Source: Sphingopyxis macrogoltabida (GTDB taxonomy: Bacteria > Pseudomonadota > Alphaproteobacteria > Sphingomonadales > Sphingomonadaceae). Taken from it: DNA of 64,000 bases. A program made the translations under genes and the position numbers. The DNA lies in NCBI RefSeq assembly GCF_001314325.1, contig NZ_CP009429.1, positions 3,658,501-3,722,500 of the forward strand, in the 5' to 3' direction. A model generated the notes under the pieces. It saw only the letters and a list, made by a program, of their open reading frames with translations. It ran no database searches and was not told the origin of the DNA. This document shows positions 9,619 to 18,440 of this stretch, in pieces; position 1 is the stretch's first letter; every line of letters begins with the position of its first letter.

Positions 9619-9693
9619 TCCTCGGTAGCTCAGCGGTAGAGCAATCGACTGTTAATCGATCGGTCGTAGGTTCGAATCCTACCCGGGGAGCCA
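9619..9693 (+). tRNA. tRNA-Asn (GUU)
   Basis: A full cloverleaf can be folded. The acceptor stem TCCTCGG pairs with CCGGGGA with one T-G pair. The anticodon stem ATCGA/TCGAT closes the loop CTGTTAA with anticodon GTT (9651-9653). The T-arm GTAGG-TTCGAAT-CCTAC is complete, and CCA is encoded at 9691-9693. Atypical DNA starts directly downstream, as is common when tRNA genes serve as island integration sites. Confidence 0.96.
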
Positions 9694-10277
9694 GCTTTTT
9701 TAGCCTCTTAAAACCCGTTATTTCTCAATGGGTTGAGGTTTTATAATACCAAATAGGTTAAATCGCAAAAATTGCGTGCCTCGCTAACCATCTGATATAA
9801 AATAGAAAATTTTTTCGTATCCCGCATAGGGTTTTCTTCGCTTGAGCCACCTCGCGAAGATGCCCTTTCCGGCATACTAAATATATGTGATTCCATGAGG
9901 ATCTGCCGACCATACGCTCTTTTCCAGACTCCTCGGCGATGCTTTAGCGCCGCAAAAGAAGAGGAAGCCGTATGACCGCGCGAAAGATGGAGCCGACGGA
10001 GTGAGCGAAAGGGAGCGCGGGCTTATCCGGAGCGGCGCTCCTCTTGCCTGAGCCAAGTGACTGACGATGGCCGAGAGTGGTCGGGCAGCTTTTGGAGCGA
10101 ATATGTCAAAAGCTGCCATCGGGGTTGTATAAGGGTACCTGACCGGCATTCGGTGGCGGATCGCGCCTGCGGATGCAAACCGGCGCTTCGCGTGGGTCGA
10201 GACCAACGCCCATTCCCGCGCTATCGCCTAGGCCCGAGGCGCTAAGCCCGAAGCTTGCCTTCGGAGGACATTTCGCC
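9694..10277. other. Gene-poor, partly AT-rich, structured stretch after tRNA-Asn
   Basis: The first ~200 bases (9694-9890) are strikingly AT-rich compared with the rest of the window. The remainder (about 9880-10270) is GC-rich and full of short inverted repeats. A 109-codon open frame lies on the minus strand (9877-10206), but it has no recognisable domain, an odd composition, and lies across the hairpins. I do not call it a gene. No integrase or clear duplicate of the tRNA 3' end is visible. Confidence 0.5.
10084..10117. repeat. Perfect inverted repeat in the post-tRNA region
   Basis: GGCAGCTTTTG (10084-10094) pairs perfectly with CAAAAGCTGCC (10107-10117) around a 12-base loop. It could be a structured RNA, a mobile-element end or a repeat unit; nothing here decides between these. 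Confidence 0.55.
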
Positions 10278-12572
10278 TCAGATTTCCCCAGCTTTTTCTA
10301 TCACCGCGCGTATGATGCTTGCCGTGCCTTTGCCGGCAGCCCAAATAGGCTCCCCGCCCGGAAGCTCATCTTTTATGCAGTAGAATGCCGCGTGACTGCT
10401 GCTTTTCCACGTGAAGACGAAAATGTCAGCGGATCTTGCTAGATTTCTGAGTTTATCGGTGGCGACAAGATCGGAATTAACCTCGACGACGCTGCCCGGA
10501 AACATTTTTTCCAATGAAGCTTTCGCTCGCGCGCCCGCAGCTTCCGCGAGCGTATAAACCCCGATGAGCTTGCCGGTCAGATCGACACTTTCGGTTGGAG
10601 CCTCGTCGGACCCGTCTTTTCGTCGGAGAATATCAACCGACGCGGAATCAAGCCCGAAATCCTTCGCAAGGAATTCCATCGGAAGGAAGTCTTGCGGGCC
10701 GAGACGATGCGCGAAAGTTTGCGCCTGGCCCAAGACACGAAGGAAGAAGGCTTGGCGCGCGGAACCAGCGGCGTCTGACTGCGCCGGCGACACCGCAAGG
10801 ATTTCACAGACGTCCAGGCTCCAAGGAAGATTGGCGTACGAGCGCACGCGATCTTGCACATCCTCGAGATCGGAAACGATCGAGACATACTCCGGGCCCG
10901 ACAGCCCAAGTGCCAAAAGAATATTCAGAAGCTGCGCGAGAATGTCGAGATCAGATGTCGACAGACCATCGTCCATGGCGACAAGGGCGAATAGTAGCTC
11001 GGCTACTGGCTTGCCACCCTCCGACACTAACTCATCCGCCGGGAAGAAACTCTCAAAAATCTGGGGCACCGCACGGCGAGCAAGCATTGCCGCTTCGCCA
11101 TTCAGATTGCCAATAATATCGGCGAATGCGCGCGCTTTGGCCGTATCGGATTTGAACTCCGCCGTAGTCCAGTTCGTAACTGCGGTTTGGAGGGCCTGCT
11201 CCGCACCGGATAGATCCTCGGCGCTCCGCAGCTTTTCAGCCCAAGCCATCCAACCGTTCGGTTCGTTTGCTCCTAACGCCGATACTCCCTCACCGGCCGA
11301 AACCAGCTCTGGGAACGGCAGCGGCGACAGTGGCGCGCTCAGCCCATGCAGCTTGTCGCGCATCGGCGGAGCCAGATTGCCGATCAATTCTGGATCGGCC
11401 GAATGGACAAGCGAAATCAGCCGCGCGCGCGCCTCTTCTGTACCGATGAACTGCGCGCAAGTGATCAAGCGGCCGATAATCTTTTTCGTGAGAGGCAAAC
11501 GCGTATACAGGCTGAAGGCGCGATCATATTGAAGATCGTCGAAAATTTCGTCGGCTTCGGTTTCAGGATCGACCGCCGATACCGGTTCCGCCTGAGGACG
11601 CTCGACCAACACCCGGATTTTATCGCTGTCCTCGAGGAGGTTCCCCAGTTCGTCGATGATATCGCCATTGGGGCGGGACTGAAGTTGCTCGAACAGCAGA
11701 AAGGCTTTGACGACACGGGGGGTCCGGATTCCCCGGCGTGAAGCAAAGAGACGCGGATAACGACCTGCAACATGACTATCGAAGGTGGCCAGCGTTTTCG
11801 TGACGTCGCCTGCCGCTTCAACCGCGTCGACGTAGGTCCGGTACAAGGCTTCGATGATGTCGGCCAGGATACGAGGGGGCAGTGCCAGATCCGACATCGT
11901 TTGGACGAGCCAATGATTGCGCGCAATCTCAGGCCAAAGACCAAGACCCGCGCTCAAGCGGACGGTCAGGTATCGAAGATTCTCTTCATTGAGGCGGCCA
12001 GTCGTTTTGAGTTCGGCGATAAAGCCTTCGGCGGCGGCAGCATCCTTGGCGAGAAGAGCGCGCTCAAAGTCGCCGCGGATCGTACCCACTGGGCGCGCCG
12101 CCGTCTGTACGCGCTTCGGGCGCCGGCGAAGCAAGCCACAATATTCGTCCAGCCGCCTCGATATGATCGCCTTCGCGGCGCCATTGGCCCCGGAGAATTT
12201 CCAAACGCGGCCATTCGATCGACGCGCAATGGCCATCGCGCTGGGGTCGGAGGAATCGACATGGGCTTGTTCGAAAAGAGAAAGATATGTTGGCCCGAGC
12301 CATGCCTGCAATTCTGCGGCAAATTCGAAGCCGCCCTCTCCGGATCGAGTCGTTGCGTACCAACCGGCCACCTTCCCAGCCCTCACGAAGGGAAGGATAA
12401 CCGGCGCCATACTGCCTGAATCGGCAAGCGCCAGAAGCCATGGCAGAACCTGTTCGGCGATTTCCGGCGGCGCGGTGCCGTCCCGAAGGCTTGCCCAATG
12501 CAACTCGTTCGGGTCCGAGAAAAACTCGCTGAGCCAAGCTTCGTCTTCAGCCACATGCGCCGGAGATAGCAT
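10278..12572 (-). CDS. Large DpdD-like protein of probable defence/DNA-modification origin (tentative)
   Basis: The 764-residue soluble protein has no signal peptide or membrane segment. The N-terminus (FFSDPNELHWASL, later WLGPTYLSLFE) and the overall layout remind me of DpdD from dpd 7-deazaguanine DNA-modification clusters, a family of unknown biochemical role. This is from memory and not certain. The middle is alpha-helical and repeat-like. The last ~100 residues form an alpha/beta domain (GKLIGVYTLAEAAG, ADIFVFTWKSSSHAAFYCIK, AAGKGTASIIRAV) resembling sensor or effector modules in defence genes. No other dpd genes are in the window. Codon use is more AT-rich than the neighbours. The ATG at 12572 has no visible ribosome-binding site and lies inside an antitoxin-like remnant in another frame. 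Confidence 0.5.
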   Translation of the reverse strand: MLSPAHVAEDEAWLSEFFSDPNELHWASLRDGTAPPEIAEQVLPWLLALADSGSMAPVILPFVRAGKVAGWYATTRSGEGGFEFAAELQAWLGPTYLSLFEQAHVDSSDPSAMAIARRSNGRVWKFSGANGAAKAIISRRLDEYCGLLRRRPKRVQTAARPVGTIRGDFERALLAKDAAAAEGFIAELKTTGRLNEENLRYLTVRLSAGLGLWPEIARNHWLVQTMSDLALPPRILADIIEALYRTYVDAVEAAGDVTKTLATFDSHVAGRYPRLFASRRGIRTPRVVKAFLLFEQLQSRPNGDIIDELGNLLEDSDKIRVLVERPQAEPVSAVDPETEADEIFDDLQYDRAFSLYTRLPLTKKIIGRLITCAQFIGTEEARARLISLVHSADPELIGNLAPPMRDKLHGLSAPLSPLPFPELVSAGEGVSALGANEPNGWMAWAEKLRSAEDLSGAEQALQTAVTNWTTAEFKSDTAKARAFADIIGNLNGEAAMLARRAVPQIFESFFPADELVSEGGKPVAELLFALVAMDDGLSTSDLDILAQLLNILLALGLSGPEYVSIVSDLEDVQDRVRSYANLPWSLDVCEILAVSPAQSDAAGSARQAFFLRVLGQAQTFAHRLGPQDFLPMEFLAKDFGLDSASVDILRRKDGSDEAPTESVDLTGKLIGVYTLAEAAGARAKASLEKMFPGSVVEVNSDLVATDKLRNLARSADIFVFTWKSSSHAAFYCIKDELPGGEPIWAAGKGTASIIRAVIEKAGEI

Positions 12573-12868
12573 CGATGCACGCCAATGTTGGAGAACTCCC
12601 TCGTGCGGACCTCCCCGTTCGCAGAGGCAAGAGCAACGGCTCGCTCTCTCAAGGATAGCTGCCGACGAGCCACCACCTTAGCCTTTTTTGCCGGCTTTTG
12701 ATCGCCACCAGCAGAGCGGACCTCGCACGCGTGCGACAACGCCGCGATGGCTGGATCGAGGGCCAGGAGAAGTCTGGTGTTGGCCCTAAGCGTCTTGAAG
12801 CGACGAATGCTCGACCGGGTTTCCGGGAGGAAGAAGCGTGCGAAAGTTCGAGACCTATCCAGCTTAGG
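12560..12868 (-). pseudogene. Truncated AbiEi-like (type IV antitoxin) winged-helix remnant
   Basis: In the frame offset from the large downstream gene, the minus strand encodes SLRERAVALASANGEVRTRE followed by FSNIGVHRCYLRRM. This is the typical N-terminal winged-helix opening of AbiEi-type antitoxins (an alternation of RTR-(D/E)L and a YL.RM helix). The frame is open back to a stop near 12868 without an ATG, and after YLRRM it turns into non-conserved sequence that overlaps the start of the DpdD-like gene. I infer a 5' fragment cut by recombination. No AbiEii toxin partner is present. Confidence 0.5.
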
Positions 12869-13310
12869 GAGCCATTTCTTTCAAGACATGCGAAAGGCTA
12901 CGCCAAAGCACTCTAGCTTTGCGCGACCTTTGCCGACGGCACTCCCCGTACTCCAGGGCAGCGATGAAAAGAGCCTAAACTCTTATCGCAGAGCAGAATA
13001 TCGTAGGTCGCCCAGACACTGCAACGGGGAAATCGACTTCGCGTAGGCTAGCGAAGAAATACAAGCCATAGAGCCGCCTAGCGCTCCTGCGGACACAGCA
13101 GCATCGCCTTGGCGCCGTCCGGTTACTCTGGCGTAGCTTCTCTGCGCCGACAAGCCGACGAACGACGATCTGCGTTTGGCCGAAAGGAGACGGGCAATTG
13201 TTAGCCGCTAAACCGAGACAGCAGATGCTTGGAGAGTTTCCAGTCATCTGCTCTCCTCTGTTCGATCAGCGACGGGGCCTACATCGTGCCGGAGCCGTTT
13301 GAGATTCCAT
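12869..13310. other. Gap without a convincing gene
   Basis: Short frames on both strands (for example 12975-13247 minus) have no recognisable domain and unusual residue composition. I see no rRNA, tRNA or clear terminator. It probably consists of decayed accessory DNA. Confidence 0.45.
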
Positions 13311-13937
13311 CTAGATAGCAAGTTTGGCGGCAACGGCGTTTGCCGCCGCCTGGCCAGCTATGTGCAGCGGCGCTGGAGACCGAATAGAGCGCGACAATAG
13401 TATCGCCCCTTCAATCAGGCAGAAGATTTCGACCGCCGCCTGCCGGGCAAGTTCTGCGCTCATCCCCGCCCCAATGAAGCGCTGCTCCATAACCTCGATC
13501 CACGTTTCGAATACTTCCGCGGCGGCATTACGGAGCCCATCATCGCTGGAAGCCACTTCCAGGACGAGCATCGCGATCGGGCAACCACCGGCATAGCTGC
13601 TCGCCTCAAGCAAGCTGGCCACTTTCGCAAAAGAGGAGACTGTCGCATCCACGACATCGACGTCGGGAGGGTAGCAGGCCTCGAGCTGAGCTCTGTAACG
13701 CGCCCCGCCGTGGACGATGGCGGCAACGCCGAGCTCTCGCTTGCCCCCCGGGAACCAGTAATACAGCGTTGCGTGAGGCGCAGAAGCGGCAGCGGCGATG
13801 TCCTTTATGCCAGTCGCCGCGTAGCCTTGTTGGCTGAATAGTTCCAGCGCGGCCTCGATCAGACGGACGCGGCGCGTGACATTGTCCCGGTTTGAAGATT
13901 CTTCGGATTTATTCCGGGAGGCACGTCGCGATAACAT
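13311..13937 (-). CDS. TetR/AcrR-family regulator (LmrA/YxaF-like C-terminus)
   Basis: The N-terminal helix-turn-helix is clear (LIEAALELFSQQGYAATGI, then HATLYYWFPGGKRELG). The ligand domain contains GGCPIAMLVLEVAS, a signature of the LmrA/YxaF-type TetR C-terminal domain. It has 208 residues with a basic N-terminal extension. Its target is unknown. It lies 120 bp downstream of, and in the same direction as, the alcohol dehydrogenase tail of the chimeric gene. It may once have controlled an oxidoreductase whose gene is now truncated. Confidence 0.85.
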   Translation of the reverse strand: MLSRRASRNKSEESSNRDNVTRRVRLIEAALELFSQQGYAATGIKDIAAAASAPHATLYYWFPGGKRELGVAAIVHGGARYRAQLEACYPPDVDVVDATVSSFAKVASLLEASSYAGGCPIAMLVLEVASSDDGLRNAAAEVFETWIEVMEQRFIGAGMSAELARQAAVEIFCLIEGAILLSRSIRSPAPLHIAGQAAANAVAAKLAI

Positions 13938-14057
13938 ATCGGCCTATCGGGTCAGGCAGGTATTCGCGTCATATTGTCGCAGTTCTTGGGATTGCCCACC
14001 CCGGCAACTGGCCGCCTGCTCTATATCGACATCTTCCATCGAACCGTTTCACTCCCG

Positions 14058-15578
14058 TCAGATTGCGGAGACCGCGCTATGCGGATCGATCAGGATTTTG
14101 GCATGCCGCTCGGGATTACCGAGCGCGGAAAAAGCTGCATCAACGCCTTCGAACCCGACTGTTCCAGTAAGGAATGGTTCCGGATTGACCTTGCCGTCGG
14201 CGATCATGTGCAGCACGTCGCGAAATTCACCGGGATTGTAGCCGACGGAGAAGCGCAGATCGACTTCCTTGAGCTGCGCCATCATCGGATGAAACCGGTC
14301 GGGTTCCATGCAGGTGCCGGCGACGACAATCCGGCTCATCGGCGGCGCGTCGGCGACGAGGCGATCAAGCATTCCCGGAACACCGACGCATTCGAACACG
14401 ACGGGACCCGATGGCCCCGTGCGGAACCTGTGCATCGCCCGAAACAGCTGCCACCAGGGTACCAGGCGCAACCGGCGCAATTTGAAGATGAAGCTGTACA
14501 CGAGGTCGAGCGGCAGGAAGGCGACGTTCCACCAGATGAACAGCGTCGCCATGCGCCGCTTGAACAGCAGCCGCCAATGCGCCTTGAACGCCTCCATAAG
14601 ACCGCGCGACCAGCGCTTGCGTTGCAAGGCGAACTGCCGAAAGTCTTCCGGCACATTGGTGAAGGCGAGCGCATTATCGGCATAACCGATCCGGTAGTCG
14701 CGCTCGAGCAGCGCCCACGACACGACAATGTCTTCGCCGACACATTCCGGCCAGCCGCCGACCTCTTCGAGCGCGTCGCGCCGATAGAGCGAGAAGGCGC
14801 CCTGCGCGACGAGCGTTCCGTGATACATGCCCTGCATGCGCTTGACCGACGCGATGCCGTGGAAATAGTCCCACTCCTGCGCGCGGGTCAGCAAATTGGT
14901 GCGCGAGTTGCGAACCATCACGGCCCCCGCCACCGCCACCGTATTGTCGGGGTCGGACATATAGCGGCTGACGATCTGGGTCAGCGCGTTGCTCCGAACC
15001 CAGCAGTCGCCGTCGATCGTTATGACAAGGTCGTGCGACGCGGCCTTCAGGCCATCGTTCAGCGCGGCCGATTTGCCGCGGTTGACCTGAAAATCATGCA
15101 AGGCGAACGTCGCCGTGTCGGGAAGCGCCAGCGATGCCAGATGATCACGAACGATATTCGCGGTGTCGTCCGATGATCCGTCGTTGAGGATGAAGACTTC
15201 GAGCGGCCCGTGATAATCCTGTCGCGCAAGGCTGGTCAGCGTATCGCGGATCCCCCCCGCTTCGTTATATGCCGCGACGAGCACGGTCACGCCGGGCATC
15301 GTCCGTTTTGGCGAAACATATGCCAGCGGCCTGCGATCGAGCGACAGCGTCGCGATCAGGAAGGCATTCATGAAGCCGGGAACATAGGCGATGAAAATGA
15401 TCGCGATGAGGGCGAAAGGCCAGTTCGTCACGGCCGCAAGATCGATCAGCCAGCGCTGAGACAGCCATACGCTAAGCGCCGTCCAGGCAATGGCGATCGT
15501 CAGCGCAAGAACGAACTTGCTACGCACGCCCAAGTACAGGCGGCGCCACTGTTCTTCCCTGGCAGGCGTATCGACCAT
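14058..15578 (-). CDS. In-frame chimera: GT2 glycosyltransferase fused to the C-terminal part of a zinc alcohol dehydrogenase
   Basis: Residues 1 to about 365 form a membrane GT2 processive glycosyltransferase of the PgaC/cellulose-synthase type: two N-terminal membrane helices, VLVAAYNE, NDGSSDDT, the DGD metal motif (about 189-191), GEDI and QRKRW. Instead of the usual C-terminal membrane helices, the frame changes near residues 365-390 (14410-14486) into an alcohol dehydrogenase C-terminus: VVFECVGVPG, RIVVAGTCMEPDRF, and a final DAAFSALGNPERHAKILIDP. No stop intervenes. Either half is probably inactive as a transferase or dehydrogenase. I favour the ATG at 15578 (GGGAA site); ATGs at 15638 and 15656 are alternatives. 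Confidence 0.8.
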   Translation of the reverse strand: MVDTPAREEQWRRLYLGVRSKFVLALTIAIAWTALSVWLSQRWLIDLAAVTNWPFALIAIIFIAYVPGFMNAFLIATLSLDRRPLAYVSPKRTMPGVTVLVAAYNEAGGIRDTLTSLARQDYHGPLEVFILNDGSSDDTANIVRDHLASLALPDTATFALHDFQVNRGKSAALNDGLKAASHDLVITIDGDCWVRSNALTQIVSRYMSDPDNTVAVAGAVMVRNSRTNLLTRAQEWDYFHGIASVKRMQGMYHGTLVAQGAFSLYRRDALEEVGGWPECVGEDIVVSWALLERDYRIGYADNALAFTNVPEDFRQFALQRKRWSRGLMEAFKAHWRLLFKRRMATLFIWWNVAFLPLDLVYSFIFKLRRLRLVPWWQLFRAMHRFRTGPSGPVVFECVGVPGMLDRLVADAPPMSRIVVAGTCMEPDRFHPMMAQLKEVDLRFSVGYNPGEFRDVLHMIADGKVNPEPFLTGTVGFEGVDAAFSALGNPERHAKILIDPHSAVSAI

Positions 15579-15736
15579 AAGTTTCCCGTCCACGGCGCCC
15601 CCAGGCGGCCATGTTACACCAACATTTCTTTCCAACATCTTGATAGCCCCCACCATCGCGCTCTTTGGTCATTATGAGCGGCGGGGCCCTTGCAACGTCC
15701 CGTATGAAAGCGGGATGAACAGAACCGCGCTGCCGG

Positions 15737-15754
15737 CCGTCACATCAATGTCAT
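15737..15754 (+). promoter_or_regulatory. Candidate Pho box upstream of pitA
   Basis: CCGTCAC-ATCA-ATGTCAT has the 7-4-7 direct-repeat layout of PhoB sites, with GTCA cores 11 bp apart (15739 and 15750). It lies 48 bp before the phosphate transporter start. This is a prediction from pattern only. Confidence 0.45.
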
Positions 15755-15801
15755 GGGCGAGGCATAGCCCGGCACGGCATCCGACTCCGGGGAGATTCCT
15801 C

Positions 15802-17430
15802 ATGAACGCCACGACCGCCGCCGCCCCACTCGATAGCGGCGAATTCGAACGCCCGGATCTCGACAAGGGATTGGGCGCGGCCGGCAACCTCGGCTTTGTC
15901 GCCGCGATTATCGTTGCGCTCGGATATGTCGCCTACAGCGTTTATGCCGACGCCGCGGCCGCGGGGGTCCATGCGACCGCCTTCCTGCCTTTCGCGCTGC
16001 TTTTCCTCGCGCTGGTCATCGCGCTCGGCTTCGAATTCGTAAACGGCTTCCACGACACCGCCAACGCGGTGGCGACCGTAATTTACACCAATTCGATGCC
16101 CGCCAACTATGCCGTCGTCTGGTCGGGCTTCTTCAATTTCCTCGGCGTGCTGCTCTCGACCGGGGCGGTGGCCTTCGGCATCGTCTCGCTGCTTCCCGTC
16201 GAGCTGATCCTGCAGGTCGGGTCGAATGCCGGCTTCGCGATGGTTTTCGCGCTGCTCATCGCGGCGATCGTCTGGAACCTCGCAACCTGGTATTTCGGCA
16301 TTCCCTCGTCGAGCTCGCACACGCTGATCGGCTCGATCATCGGCGTCGGCGTCGCCAACGCCATGCTCCACGGCAAGAGCGGCACCGCCGGGGTCGACTG
16401 GGGCAAGGCGACCGAGATCGGTTACGCGCTGCTTCTCTCGCCGTTGCTCGGCTTCACCGTCGCGGCGCTGCTCTTCCTCGCGATGAAGGTGCTGATCCGC
16501 AACAAGACGCTCTATGAAGCGCCGAAGGGCAACACCCCGCCGCCGTGGTGGATTCGCGCCCTCCTCATCTTCACCTGCACCGGGGTCAGCTTCGCGCACG
16601 GGTCGAACGACGGGCAAAAGGGCATGGGCCTGATCATGCTCATCCTGATCGGCACCGTCCCGACGGCCTATGCGCTCAACCGCGCGGTTCCCGAGAAATA
16701 TGTGCAGGAATTCGTCGTCAACTCGAACGCGGCCGAACAGGTGCTCGCGGCGCACGGCGGCGGCCCGGCCCCCACGCTCGCGTCACCGCAGGATGCACGC
16801 CGCGCGGTCACGGCCTATATCGCCGACAAGAAACTGTCGCCCGAAACCCTCCCCGCGCTCGGCGCGCTGGTCGATCAGGTCGAAACGCAGGTCAGCGGCT
16901 ATGGCTCGCTCGCCAAGGTGCCCGCCGCCGCGACCGAGAATATGCGCAACGACATGTATCTCGCATCCGAGGCGATCAAGCGGCTGGGCAAGGAAAAGAG
17001 GCTGACCTTCACCGACGCCGAGACCGAAGCGCTGACGACATATAAGGGCTCGCTCGACAGTGCGACGCGCTTCATCCCGACCTGGGTCAAGATCGCCGTC
17101 GCCTTCGCGCTCGGGCTCGGCACGATGATCGGCTGGAAACGCATCGTCGTCACCGTCGGCGAAAAGATCGGCAAGTCGCACCTCACCTATGCGCAGGGCG
17201 CCTCGGCCGAGCTCGTCGCGATGGGAACGATCGGCGCCGCCGACATGCTCGGTCTGCCGGTCTCGACCACGCACGTCCTCTCGTCGGGCGTCGCCGGGAC
17301 GATGGCGGCGAACCGCTCGGGCCTCCAGATGTCGACGATCCGAAACCTGCTGATGGCATGGGTGCTGACGCTGCCGGTATCGATCGTGCTCGCGGGAGTG
17401 CTGTACGCGATCCTCAGCGCTATTTTCTAA
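15802..17430 (+). CDS. pitA: Inorganic phosphate transporter, PiT family
   Basis: This 542-residue polytopic membrane protein is of the PiT family (metal-phosphate/H+ symport). Both internal family repeats are visible: GFEFVNGFHDTANAVAT near the N-terminus and SFAHGSNDGQKGMG in the middle. PSSSSHTLIG and PVSTTHVLSS are the paired S-rich motifs. A hydrophilic segment of about 140 residues separates the two membrane halves. The ATG at 15802 follows GGGGAGA; longer upstream frames are not family-like. A corA-like gene follows after 62 bp and ppk2 converges on it, so phosphate uptake, divalent cation handling and polyphosphate lie together. Confidence 0.94.
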   Translation: MNATTAAAPLDSGEFERPDLDKGLGAAGNLGFVAAIIVALGYVAYSVYADAAAAGVHATAFLPFALLFLALVIALGFEFVNGFHDTANAVATVIYTNSMPANYAVVWSGFFNFLGVLLSTGAVAFGIVSLLPVELILQVGSNAGFAMVFALLIAAIVWNLATWYFGIPSSSSHTLIGSIIGVGVANAMLHGKSGTAGVDWGKATEIGYALLLSPLLGFTVAALLFLAMKVLIRNKTLYEAPKGNTPPPWWIRALLIFTCTGVSFAHGSNDGQKGMGLIMLILIGTVPTAYALNRAVPEKYVQEFVVNSNAAEQVLAAHGGGPAPTLASPQDARRAVTAYIADKKLSPETLPALGALVDQVETQVSGYGSLAKVPAAATENMRNDMYLASEAIKRLGKEKRLTFTDAETEALTTYKGSLDSATRFIPTWVKIAVAFALGLGTMIGWKRIVVTVGEKIGKSHLTYAQGASAELVAMGTIGAADMLGLPVSTTHVLSSGVAGTMAANRSGLQMSTIRNLLMAWVLTLPVSIVLAGVLYAILSAIF

Positions 17431-17492
17431 AAGGGACCACGCTCACGGCTCCGAAGGACGAAACGCCCGGCCCGAATTTCGGGGCGGTCCTG

Positions 17493-18440
17493 ATGCAGCC
17501 CGGGCTGGTCTGGGGCTGCGCGCGGACGGACGAGGGGACGGTACTGATCGAAGAATGCGACGATCGGAAAGAGGCCGGCTTCCGCTGGCTTCACTTCAAC
17601 CTCGCCGACGACCGTACTCCACGCTGGCTCGAACGCTCGACGAAACTGCCCCGCCCCATCCACGACCTGATGCTCGCGCGCGAAACGCATCAACAGGTGA
17701 TCGTCGAGGACGGGATCGTCGGCCTCGTCCTCCAGGACTTCGAGCGCGATTTCGATGCCGCCGAAACCTCGCAGATCGGGGCGCTCCACATCGTTATCGC
17801 CCCCGGCCTGATGCTCACCGGCCGTTATCACCCGATCCGGTCGGCCGACATCATCCGTCAGCGGATTGCCGCGGGCTACGACGTCCGCGACGGCGCGGCC
17901 GCCCTGAACCTGGCGGTCGGTACGATGATCGACGGGCTCAGCCAGCATGTCCACGGCCTCGCGCACGGCATCCAGACTGCCGAGGACGAATTTCTCAACG
18001 AGCGGATGAACCCCGCGACGCGCGACCTCATCGCGGTGCGCCGCCGCGGCGCGCGGCTGCACCGCCTCGTTTCGGGGATGCGCGCGACGCTGGTCCGGCT
18101 CGAAAAGGACCCCGACCTGCCCGGCATCTTCCTCCCGGTTGCCGAGCGCCATGTCCAGCGCCTCCACGCGCTCGACACCGACGTTGCGAGCACGCAGGCC
18201 CAGCTCCGCCAGCTCCGCGACGAGCTAGACCTGCAGGCGGCGCAGAAGACCAACCAGAATCTCTATTTCCTGTCGGTGATCAGCGCGCTGCTGCTCCCCG
18301 CGACGCTCGTCACGGGCTTTTTCGGCATGAACACCGGCGGTCTGCCCTTCGCGCACACGCAGGCGGGGACCTTCGTCGCCGCGCTGGCCGCCATCACTTC
18401 GTCGGTCGCAACCTGGCTGCTGCTCCGCCGCCGGCCCTAA
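17493..18440 (+). CDS. CorA/ZntB-family divalent cation transporter
   Basis: The protein has a large soluble N-terminal domain, a long alpha-helical stalk, and two C-terminal membrane helices around the pore signature GMN (FFGMNTGG, about residues 278-280). The relaxed residues after GMN (TGG) and ZntB-like features such as LLARETHQQVIVE leave the ion (Mg2+, Zn2+ or Ni2+) open. Its 315 residues from the ATG at 17493 match the family. It lies just after pitA, probably in the same operon, and overlaps ppk2 tail to tail by 4 bp. Confidence 0.85.
   Translation: MQPGLVWGCARTDEGTVLIEECDDRKEAGFRWLHFNLADDRTPRWLERSTKLPRPIHDLMLARETHQQVIVEDGIVGLVLQDFERDFDAAETSQIGALHIVIAPGLMLTGRYHPIRSADIIRQRIAAGYDVRDGAAALNLAVGTMIDGLSQHVHGLAHGIQTAEDEFLNERMNPATRDLIAVRRRGARLHRLVSGMRATLVRLEKDPDLPGIFLPVAERHVQRLHALDTDVASTQAQLRQLRDELDLQAAQKTNQNLYFLSVISALLLPATLVTGFFGMNTGGLPFAHTQAGTFVAALAAITSSVATWLLLRRRP

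Noticed and set aside
9712..9745. Possible AT-rich terminator hairpin after tRNA-Asn
   Set aside because: The AACCC/GGGTT stem is short with a large loop and no T-run in the right place.
9877..10206. A 109-codon minus-strand frame after tRNA-Asn
   Set aside because: No domain, unusual composition and overlap with hairpins; kept only as part of the structured region.
9694..14440. A second copy of the tRNA-Asn 3' end (att site) bounding the island
   Set aside because: I looked for the T-arm and acceptor sequence near the TetR and chimera genes and found no convincing match.
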